NCBI GenBank assembly: GCA_029933755.1
Contig: JAOZNO010000137.1
Span: 1 to 8,141 of the forward strand
Direction of reading: 5' to 3'
Source of the DNA: Bacteroidales bacterium
Lineage (GTDB): Bacteria > Bacteroidota > Bacteroidia > Bacteroidales > NBLH01
DNA: 8,141 bases
Under the pieces are notes generated by a model. That model searched no databases and was not told where the DNA came from. It saw only the letters and a program-made list of their open reading frames with translations. Numbering within the stretch: the stretch's first letter is position 1; every line of letters begins with the position of its first letter. The position numbers and the translations under genes were made by a program. This document shows, in pieces, positions 1 through 5,448 of the stretch.

Positions 1-575
1 CCATCTATTCCACCATCACCTGATTTTGATGTTTCAATAAAATCTCCATATCCCATTTCTTTGAGTAAAATCAATATTACTTTTTCAAAATAATAAGGAT
101 CAATACTTTTTAGTTTTTCTAACAATTCAGACTTTACAGTGTTTTCAATTTGCGTAAAACCAGAGTCAATCAAGTCTTGTGGTGTTGAGTTTACAATCTC
201 ATTAGTTGTTTGCTTTGACTTTCCTTTTTCCTCCGCATAAAAATCAAGAAAATTATCAGCATTCTCAATATCTTTTAATTTTAATTCAATTTTTAAGGAG
301 TTTAACCCTTTTTTTGTAATCATTACCATTCCTCGTTTTGGAAATTCGATAAATCCACCTTTTTTAAGGTATGATTTTCCCCAAGCAATTCGATTAGAAA
401 TCAAAATATCTCCACTTTTAGTTTTTTGCTCCAACAATTCAGAAGGTAAGTGTAAATAATACTTATCTGTTACTTTTTTAATCAGTTCACGTGAGCTAAT
501 CGTTTTACTATCGCTCAAGATTTCTAATATTGGATTAAACGTTTCATGAAATTTTGGTATTTCCATATTACTCAT
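1..575 (-). CDS. mrr: Mrr-type restriction endonuclease, C-terminus cut by window edge
   Basis: Reading the minus strand from the ATG at 575 gives 191 open codons running off the window without a stop. Residues about 5-92 look like the Mrr N-terminal winged-helix domain, with the typical run NRIAWGKSYLKKGG (61-74) followed by PKRGMVMITKKG (79-90). A charged linker follows. From about residue 157 the Mrr catalytic domain begins, with PYYFEKVILILLKEMGYG (160-177) and then SGDGGIDG, the signature that carries the first metal-binding aspartate (D191). The QxK half of the PD-(D/E)xK site lies outside the window. Family knowledge: Mrr enzymes cut methylated or otherwise foreign DNA in the cytoplasm, and E. 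coli Mrr is about 300 residues, so roughly 110 residues are missing here. A second in-frame ATG at 566 is an alternative start; the first has a weak AAGGAA upstream. The visible part has no frameshift, but whether the gene is intact cannot be seen. Confidence 0.9.
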   Translation of the reverse strand, partial: MSNMEIPKFHETFNPILEILSDSKTISSRELIKKVTDKYYLHLPSELLEQKTKSGDILISNRIAWGKSYLKKGGFIEFPKRGMVMITKKGLNSLKIELKLKDIENADNFLDFYAEEKGKSKQTTNEIVNSTPQDLIDSGFTQIENTVKSELLEKLKSIDPYYFEKVILILLKEMGYGDFIETSKSGDGGID

Positions 576-664
576 TTTCCTTCTTGATTTATTGCCTACA
601 CTTGTAAAACATATTGTGTTTCTTCTATAGCTACAAGCTATTTTTTATTCCATAATTTAATAAA

Positions 665-672
665 CAAATATA
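665..672 (-). promoter_or_regulatory. Candidate -7 element for mrr
   Basis: On the minus strand this reads TATATTTG, an exact match to the Bacteroidota -7 consensus TAnnTTTG. Transcription would start near 658 and give a leader of roughly 80 nt before the mrr ATG at 575. No convincing -33 TTG element lies at the expected ~19-bp distance, so the call rests on one short motif in AT-rich DNA. A short hairpin (ATAGCT-ACA-AGCTAT, 627-641) would fall inside this leader. Confidence 0.35.
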
Positions 673-832
673 CTAATTTTCATAAGAATGATAATTGATT
701 ATTTACACATTTTCCAATTCTCAAATCTTTTTATATTTACCATATCAAGATTTACCAATGCCTGTTCTGCCTTAGCGGAATTTAAAAAACTTTGCAAGTC
801 TTCACATTTCCAAATCCGACGGTACTCCAACA

Positions 833-913
833 AGCCGCTTAGCGGGTAAGCTTATTAAAAGCGAAAAATGTATTAGTTTGTATATTTGTTTGTTAAGAAC
901 CCGCTTAGCGGCT
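833..913. repeat. 81-bp inverted-repeat element with 15-bp arms
   Basis: The left arm AGCCGCTTAGCGGGT (833-847) and right arm ACCCGCTTAGCGGCT (899-913) are reverse complements over 15 bases with one central mismatch, and are separated by 51 AT-rich bases. Each arm is also nearly palindromic by itself (CCGCT-T-AGCGG), so the structure could form one long stem or two small cruciforms. It lies about 70 bp downstream of the LRR gene stop, so it could contribute to transcript ending there, but no U-run follows on the minus strand. No flanking target duplication is visible. A miniature transposable element or a chromosomal repeat family member are both possible. Confidence 0.5.
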
Positions 914-983
914 GAATGCAGAAAATTACACTTTTCGGAGCAGACTTAAATCTTCTAATCTCCAAATTTGCACATTTCAAAAC

Positions 984-2153
984 TTATTCAAATGAACATT
1001 CACATTCAGGCAATAGTTTTATTATTTTTTGTATTTCATTTTCATATAGTTGATTATCAGTAATTTCAAGATTATATAAATTTGTGAGCTTAATAGATTC
1101 CGGCAGAGCTGTAAGCAGGTTGTTGCTTAAATAAAGACTTGATAAACCAGACATATTACCTATTGATTCCGGAATGCTTGTGAGTTTATTGTTATTTAGT
1201 TGCATCATCCGCAAATTCTTGAGATTGCCTATTGATTCAGGTAGTTCAGTTAGTTGATTCTTATTTGCATAAAGCATATTTAAATTGATAAGCTTGCCAA
1301 TAGACTCAGGAAATTTATTTAGTTTATTTCCAAACAGATAAAGCTCTTCTATATTTACAAGCTGGCCAAAAAATTCAGGTAGGCTGGTAAGTTGATTATT
1401 TCCTAAATTAAGAATATACAGATTTGTGAATTCGCCAAATGCTTCAGGCAGATTGCTTAATTGGTTTCCGCCTAAATTAAGCTCTGTTAAGTTTTTTAGC
1501 TTTAATAATGATTCAGGCAAATCAGTAAATTGATTACTGCTTATATCAAGTTTTCTCAAATTTATGAGATTTTCAATTGATTCGGGTAAACTGTTAAGCT
1601 TATTTGTTGACAAAGTAAGTTGCTTTAAACTTGTTAGTTTGCCAATGCTCTCAGGTACACCTGTAAGCTGATTATCAATTAAAAACAAAATTTTTAAATT
1701 TGTAAGATTCCCTATTGATGTAGGCAGACTGGTGAGTTTATTCCCTCCAAAAGATAATTCGGTAAGGCTTGAAAGATTGCCTATAGATTTAGGCAAACTG
1801 CTAAGTTGACCTGATGACATATTAATTACTTTTAAATTCTGTAGTTTTCCTATCGATTCAGGTAAGCTGGTAAATTGACTAAAAATGACCTCAAAAACTT
1901 CTAAATTTTTAAGATTACCTATTGATTCTGGCAGTTTTTTTAGATTTTTGCAATTTATACTTAATCTTTTCAAGTTTATAAATTTACCAAATGATTCAGG
2001 AAGGCTTTCAATCTCAGGTTCATATAAATCTAAATAATGAACCTGCTCAGGTGTTTTCAAAGCTTCTTCTAAAGAATTAAAACTTGTTTTTTCTTGGGCA
2101 TTTATAAAAATACTGCTTACAATAAGTAATGTTAGGGTAAATAATTTTCTCAT
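984..2153 (-). CDS. Secreted leucine-rich-repeat protein
   Basis: This is a 389-residue protein. Residues 1-19 are a Sec signal peptide (MRK, a hydrophobic stretch, then INA before Q20), so it is exported to the periplasm or beyond. After a short spacer come one degenerate repeat (38-58), twelve consecutive 23-residue leucine-rich repeats (59-334) of consensus xNLxxLxLxxNxLTxLPESIGxL, a 22-residue repeat (335-356) and a C-terminal cap ending ECECSFE. The LPESIG-type unit resembles bacterial and plant-intracellular LRRs that form a curved binding surface. The first three full repeats lack the usual ladder Asn, which appears regularly from repeat 4 on. There is no Por-type sorting domain, lipobox or membrane anchor. 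The ATG has only an A-rich AAAAGAA upstream, as is usual in Bacteroidota. The ligand and role are unknown. Its neighbours (Smr protein upstream, mrr downstream) do not suggest a shared pathway. Confidence 0.88.
   Translation of the reverse strand: MRKLFTLTLLIVSSIFINAQEKTSFNSLEEALKTPEQVHYLDLYEPEIESLPESFGKFINLKRLSINCKNLKKLPESIGNLKNLEVFEVIFSQFTSLPESIGKLQNLKVINMSSGQLSSLPKSIGNLSSLTELSFGGNKLTSLPTSIGNLTNLKILFLIDNQLTGVPESIGKLTSLKQLTLSTNKLNSLPESIENLINLRKLDISSNQFTDLPESLLKLKNLTELNLGGNQLSNLPEAFGEFTNLYILNLGNNQLTSLPEFFGQLVNIEELYLFGNKLNKFPESIGKLINLNMLYANKNQLTELPESIGNLKNLRMMQLNNNKLTSIPESIGNMSGLSSLYLSNNLLTALPESIKLTNLYNLEITDNQLYENEIQKIIKLLPECECSFE
1152..1979 (-). repeat. Twelve-copy 69-bp tandem repeat encoding LRR units
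   Basis: The twelve uninterrupted 23-codon LRR units form a 69-bp-period tandem array at DNA level. The part encoding LPESIG stays recognisable as variants of CCTATTGATTCAGG on the plus strand. Repeat length is constant, with no insertion or deletion across all twelve units. Copies have diverged in sequence, so the array is old enough to be stable but could still change copy number by recombination. Confidence 0.85.
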
Positions 2154-2218
2154 TTCTTTTTTTTGTTTAATAATTGTATAATTTTCATATCTTTTTATTT
2201 TCGCAATACCAAACTCAC

Positions 2219-2242
2219 AACTGACGGGTTAACCCGTCAGTT
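2219..2242. repeat. Perfect 24-bp palindrome between Smr and LRR genes
   Basis: The half-site AACTGACGGGTT is followed directly by its exact reverse complement, with no spacer. It lies 17 bp past the Smr gene stop and 65 bp before the LRR gene start, both on the minus strand. In RNA it would fold into a 10-bp stem with a UUAA loop, so it could end the Smr transcript. No U-run follows on either strand, so it is not a standard intrinsic terminator. A dimeric protein-binding site for LRR gene control is the other reading. Confidence 0.6.
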
Positions 2243-2259
2243 CATCAACAGATTCTTTC

Positions 2260-3318
2260 TTAATGAAAATACACCATGGTTGCACCAAAGCCATATTCTT
2301 TAAATGAGGCATCCTGGTAACGGTATTTTTTGTATTTATGGTTTAGCTCTTTTATTACTTCCATTTTTAATGTGCCATTGCCCAAGCCATGAATAAAAAC
2401 AATTTTTTGTACTTTTTCTTTTATGCCTTTATTCATTTCCTCATGAAAATGTTTCATTTGCACAGCTAACATTTCAGTATTTGACATTCCTTTTGTGTCG
2501 TCCAGCAGTTCATGGATATGTAAATCAACTTCCCTTATTTCTTTTCTTTTTGAAGATTCAAACTTTCGTGGGCGTTTTCCACGCCTACTGTTATGTTCTT
2601 TTTCCTGAATTGCTTTTTTAATTTCTTTTTCGCTTATTTCAGGCATTCCTTGTCCTTTTTTTGATTCATCAAATATGGTGACCAGGTAAGCATTTTCATG
2701 GAAAAAATCATTTTCAGTAAAACTACTTTGCTTAAAGAATTTAACAGGGTTTAGTTTTAATTCTTTTGAAATATTTGGCTTCACTTCATGTGGATTGTTT
2801 TTATAATACATACACTGAACAACCAATGAGTCCATATCTTTTAGTAGTTCTTTTTTTAATGTTTTTAATGAAAGCTTGCTGTTTGCTTCCAGTTTTCCAG
2901 GGTGACTAACATGAAAAGCTCCAAATTTTATCATTACATTATAATAAGCCTCATAATTGCTATCATTAATAATGAATAACTCAAGATCACTATCGGTCAT
3001 GTTTTTCTGATCTACAGGAACAAAAGCAAGAAAGGTATAAATACTATCGTCATCTTTTTCGTACTCTTCTTCAGGTTCTGTCACTTCCGTTGTTACAGGT
3101 TCAACTGTTTTTTCGTGATATGCTATATCATCCTCTTCGGTCATTTTTGGTGCGTCGTAGTTGCCCGTTTGTACAGGTATTAACTCATTTACCGAAATAG
3201 GAATTTCAAACTCATCCTCGTTAAGTACTGCTACCATATCTTTATCCAAATATTTAACTATTGTACCACCGCCAACATCGTTTAAAAATCGTACTTTATC
3301 GCCTATATTATATTTCAT
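2260..3318 (-). CDS. DUF2027-Smr domain protein
   Basis: This is a 352-residue cytoplasmic protein without signal peptide or membrane segments. Residues 1-50 (GDKVRFLNDVGGGTIVKYLDK) form a small beta-rich module typical of the DUF2027 family. An acidic linker follows (about 60-92, rich in Glu and Asp), then a middle beta domain (about 93-215) and a basic linker (240-262, RRGKRPRKF). The C-terminal Smr domain (about 262-352) has VDLHIHEL (264-271, with D265 and H267) and HGLGNGTLKMEV (310-321), the conserved HGxGxGxL core. Smr domains, as at the end of MutS2, are nucleases or nucleic-acid binders tied to recombination control or to cleaving mRNA on stalled ribosomes. The exact role of this Bacteroidota-specific fusion is not established. 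The ATG at 3318 begins the conserved N-terminus, so the start is well supported despite a poor ribosome-binding site. It is divergent from the glycosyltransferase gene. Confidence 0.88.
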   Translation of the reverse strand: MKYNIGDKVRFLNDVGGGTIVKYLDKDMVAVLNEDEFEIPISVNELIPVQTGNYDAPKMTEEDDIAYHEKTVEPVTTEVTEPEEEYEKDDDSIYTFLAFVPVDQKNMTDSDLELFIINDSNYEAYYNVMIKFGAFHVSHPGKLEANSKLSLKTLKKELLKDMDSLVVQCMYYKNNPHEVKPNISKELKLNPVKFFKQSSFTENDFFHENAYLVTIFDESKKGQGMPEISEKEIKKAIQEKEHNSRRGKRPRKFESSKRKEIREVDLHIHELLDDTKGMSNTEMLAVQMKHFHEEMNKGIKEKVQKIVFIHGLGNGTLKMEVIKELNHKYKKYRYQDASFKEYGFGATMVYFH

Positions 3319-3358
3319 CTGTTTATATTTAATTAATTTTTATTTGTCAGATGTTACC

Positions 3359-3410
3359 ACATGTCAAAAATAATCATTCTCGTGCGTGTTAATAATTATT
3401 TTTAACATGT
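3359..3410. repeat. 16-bp inverted repeat upstream of the Smr gene
   Basis: The left arm ACATGTCAAAAATAAT (3359-3374) pairs with the right arm ATTATTTTTAACATGT (3395-3410) at 15 of 16 positions, around a 20-base centre. The left arm overlaps a candidate -7 element for the Smr gene. It may be an operator or cruciform site controlling the divergent pair, or simply the leader hairpin of a longer transcript. Confidence 0.5.
3365..3372 (-). promoter_or_regulatory. Candidate -7 element for the Smr gene
   Basis: On the minus strand this reads TATTTTTG, matching TAnnTTTG. The predicted start near 3358 gives a leader of about 40 nt, which is plausible. A second match, TAATTTTG at 3465-3472 on the minus strand, would give a leader of about 140 nt that includes the duplicated start region. 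Neither has a clear -33 element. Confidence 0.3.
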
Positions 3411-3518
3411 TTGTTTCATCTGTCTATATTTAATTGTTTTATTATTTTTGATTATTTGTAAATACAAAATTATAAAATAAGTTTGGAGTTTATGTTAAGG
3501 TCAGCTCTAATAATTAAT

Positions 3519-3526
3519 TATATTTG
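3519..3526 (+). promoter_or_regulatory. Candidate -7 element for the glycosyltransferase gene
   Basis: This reads TATATTTG, an exact TAnnTTTG match. Transcription would start near 3533 and leave a leader of about 44 nt before the ATG at 3577. Another match, TATTTTTG at 3443-3450, lies farther upstream. No clear -33 element is seen for either, and AT-rich DNA gives chance matches. Confidence 0.35.
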
Positions 3527-3576
3527 TTTCTTGCCACAAAGTAATTATTGAGATGGCCTTTATCAGAAATACCTAA

Positions 3577-5304
3577 ATGGAAAAATGGACTAAATATATT
3601 ATCAGATTATTTGTCGTAATAATTGGCTTAGGCTTGTTGCTGCTTTCCTTATTTTTATTATTCATTGAATATGAAAAGCTTATTTTTATTGTTTTAGAAA
3701 GTGCAGGAAAGTTGTATAAAATTGAGGAGTTTAAATCTGAATATTTAAGTCAAACAAAATTTCAATTAATTAAATTTTTAATCATAGTTAGCACTTTATT
3801 CTTTTTTGGAGTCACTTATAAATGGTATAAGCAATTTGAAAATGGAATAATCGCTTTATTAAGATTTGTATTTATAGGTTTAAGAATTGAGATAAGCGAA
3901 ATTTCTAAAAAAGACTGGTATCTATTTGCTGTTGTTTTTAGTTTAGCAACTATAGTGAAAGCTTATTATTTTTATTCGCAACCCATTACAAACGATGAAG
4001 CTTTTACATTTATAAATTATGTAAACCATGGGTTTGTTGCTTCTTTAAGCTACTATAATCTAACAAACAACCACATATTGCATTCATTATTATGTAATGT
4101 ATTTACCTTACTACCTGTAAGTCCGGTATATACATTACGAATTGCATCTTTTATCGTTGGTGCTGTTACATTGATTGTCGTTTTTATCTTATTTAGAAAG
4201 TTATTGAGCAATAAAGCTGCATTTTTTGCTTTTCTTTTCTTTTCATTTGCGCCACCTATCATTCAATATGGGTTTTTGGCTCGTGGATATAGCTTAATTC
4301 TGTTGTTTACTACCATCTCAACTTTTGTATTATTTGAACTAATTCAGGATAATAAGAATAGAAAAAAACATTGGCTTATTTTTATAATTTCAAGTGTTTT
4401 AGGGTTTTATTCAATACCAATTTATCTGTATGTTTTTGTTTCTCATTTCGTATTTTATTTCATTTATTTAGTAAGGGTTTCAGATGACATTATTCGTAAT
4501 TTAAAAGAACTGGTTGTTATTTCTGCAATTATTGGATTACTGGTTATTGTGCTCTATTCACCAATTGTTTTGGTTAGTGGTTTAGATGCTCTTATTGGGA
4601 ATGAAGTTATTGAGAGTTTATCGATTAGTCAATTTACAGAACAATTTCCTGAGTTTTTCATAGATTATATTTTGTGGATTTTTGGTGGAAATATTTATTT
4701 CACTGGTTTAGCACTGCTAGTTACATCAGTTGGCTTAATTTATTCCTTTAAGAAAAAGCAGAATTTGTTCATCCTTATTGTTAGTTTTATCCTTGTACCA
4801 ATTTTAGTGGCAAGTATTCAGCGTATTGAACTTTATAACCGCCTTTTTGTGTTTGTAATACTTTTTATAAGTATGGCTATTGGTTTATTTGTTGAATTAT
4901 TATTGTACACGTTTAAACGAAAGAAAATTTGGTCAGATTTAGCTTTATATGGTTCAGCTATATTACTTGCTACCATTATGTTGCTTAGCTTAAATAGTAC
5001 TTGTGAGTATGAAAAACAAAAGAATAATATGGCTTATCGTTTTGTTGATAAGATTGAAAATAACTCAATAATTTTTAGCACCAATTCTGTTCGTTATTAT
5101 ACTTTTTTAAAATTTAAGGCAATGTTTCTTGATAAAAAGCAAATAGAACTTATTCGTGAAGATTTTGATGAAAATTATGCCTACGATTATATTTCAGAAA
5201 CAAAAGCTGAAAATGAAAATTATGTATTGCTATCAAAATATAAATATTCAATGGTTTACAATGATAAATTTATAAGGCTTTACAAAAGAATAGCAGAAAA
5301 TTGA
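3577..5304 (+). CDS. GT-C-type membrane glycosyltransferase (ArnT/PMT-like)
   Basis: This 575-residue integral membrane protein has roughly 12-14 hydrophobic segments. Two open the protein (about 8-30 and 63-80), and the GT-C core seems to start near residue 112. The first extracytoplasmic loop has PITNDEAFTF (136-145), with the acidic pair D140-E141 in the place where GT-C enzymes carry their catalytic or metal-binding acid. NNHILHSLL (164-172) and LARGYSL (234-240) are further motifs usual in the GT39/GT83-like relatives. About 100 soluble residues close the protein (473-575). By family, it should transfer a sugar from a polyprenyl-phosphate donor to a lipid, glycan or protein on the periplasmic side of the inner membrane; donor and acceptor cannot be told from sequence. 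The ~110-residue N-terminal part before the core is longer than in a minimal ArnT-like enzyme. The start codon has no clear ribosome-binding site. It probably forms its own transcript, since the next gene appears to have a separate promoter. Confidence 0.8.
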   Translation: MEKWTKYIIRLFVVIIGLGLLLLSLFLLFIEYEKLIFIVLESAGKLYKIEEFKSEYLSQTKFQLIKFLIIVSTLFFFGVTYKWYKQFENGIIALLRFVFIGLRIEISEISKKDWYLFAVVFSLATIVKAYYFYSQPITNDEAFTFINYVNHGFVASLSYYNLTNNHILHSLLCNVFTLLPVSPVYTLRIASFIVGAVTLIVVFILFRKLLSNKAAFFAFLFFSFAPPIIQYGFLARGYSLILLFTTISTFVLFELIQDNKNRKKHWLIFIISSVLGFYSIPIYLYVFVSHFVFYFIYLVRVSDDIIRNLKELVVISAIIGLLVIVLYSPIVLVSGLDALIGNEVIESLSISQFTEQFPEFFIDYILWIFGGNIYFTGLALLVTSVGLIYSFKKKQNLFILIVSFILVPILVASIQRIELYNRLFVFVILFISMAIGLFVELLLYTFKRKKIWSDLALYGSAILLATIMLLSLNSTCEYEKQKNNMAYRFVDKIENNSIIFSTNSVRYYTFLKFKAMFLDKKQIELIREDFDENYAYDYISETKAENENYVLLSKYKYSMVYNDKFIRLYKRIAEN

Positions 5305-5337
5305 TACCATTCAAAAAAGTAAAACTATTTATTTTTA

Positions 5338-5345
5338 TACTTTTG
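5338..5345 (+). promoter_or_regulatory. Candidate -7 element for the queA-like gene
   Basis: This reads TACTTTTG, matching TAnnTTTG, 33 bp after the glycosyltransferase stop. Transcription would begin near 5352, at the left border of the miniature insertion, so the present leader is about 97 nt. Removing the insertion and one flank copy would bring this element to within about 20 bp of the ATG. No clear -33 TTG element is seen. Confidence 0.4.
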
Positions 5346-5354
5346 TGCCAAAAT

Positions 5355-5432
5355 GGTAACTATTCAGTCACCTAATTGTCAAAAAAATGCCACAGATTGT
5401 TTATGAGAACATAAGTATACTGAATAGTAACC
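5355..5432. mobile_element. 78-bp MITE-like miniature insertion
   Basis: The terminal inverted repeats are GGTAACTATTCAGT (5355-5368) and ACTGAATAGTAACC (5419-5432), complementary at 13 of 14 positions, around a 50-base non-coding centre. Directly outside each end is the same word CAAAAT (5349-5354 and 5433-5438). The match extends to CCAAAAT if the last C of the right arm is counted as flank. Terminal inverted repeats plus an abutting 6-8 bp duplication are the classic footprint of a transposition event. It encodes no transposase, so it would be moved by an enzyme elsewhere in the genome. The GTAAC ends and ~8-bp duplication recall IS66-type elements, but that is a guess. An alternative is a leader hairpin that arose without transposition. 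Confidence 0.55.
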
Positions 5433-5448
5433 CAAAATAGAAGAATAT

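Larger units (their letters stand above)
576..983. other. 408-bp gene-free stretch between LRR gene and mrr
   Basis: I see no credible coding region on either strand. The stretch holds the candidate mrr promoter (665-672) and a weak 6-bp hairpin at 627-641 with a T run on the plus side. The core CTTAGCGG appears three times, at 771-778, 838-845 and 904-911; the last two are arms of an inverted repeat. Degenerate AT-rich phrases of the type CACATTTCCAAAT occur near 705, 803 and 972. Similar degenerate phrases are common in Bacteroidota intergenic DNA. The island 760-915 is noticeably richer in G+C than its surroundings, which suggests an inserted or remnant element. Confidence 0.6.
3313..3435. 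repeat. 22-bp direct repeat duplicating the Smr start region
   Basis: Bases 3313-3334 and 3414-3435 match at 21 of 22 positions (T3323 versus C3424), offset by 101 bp. The first copy contains the start codon and immediate 5' leader of the Smr gene. The second repeats the same leader and ATG farther upstream, where the ATG at 3420 opens a five-codon frame on the minus strand (M-K-Q-T-C, then TAA). The sequence beyond 22 bp is only weakly similar between copies. Confidence 0.6.

Noticed and set aside
627..646. Rho-independent terminator on the plus strand
   Set aside because: The 6-bp stem is mostly A-T, and there is no plus-strand gene upstream for it to terminate. It more likely lies in the mrr leader by chance.
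771..911. Evenly spaced CTTAGCGG cores as a small CRISPR array
   Set aside because: The shared unit is only about 8-11 bp, the flanks of each copy differ, one pair is inverted rather than direct in wider context, and there are no cas genes.
833..913. Integron attC site
   Set aside because: The arms do not show the expected RYYYAAC and GTTRRRY boxes in the right positions, and no integrase or cassette array is seen.
3161..3373. Plus-strand open frame of 70 codons
   Set aside because: It lies mostly antisense to the conserved N-terminus of the Smr protein, is low in complexity, and matches nothing recognisable.
4053..4262. Minus-strand open frame of 69 codons
   Set aside because: It is fully inside and antisense to the glycosyltransferase core, with no recognisable domain or start signal.
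5305..5358. TACCATT/AATGGTA inverted pair after the glycosyltransferase stop as its terminator
   Set aside because: The arms are 7 bp with about 40 bases between them, which is too weak, and the right arm overlaps the miniature insertion.
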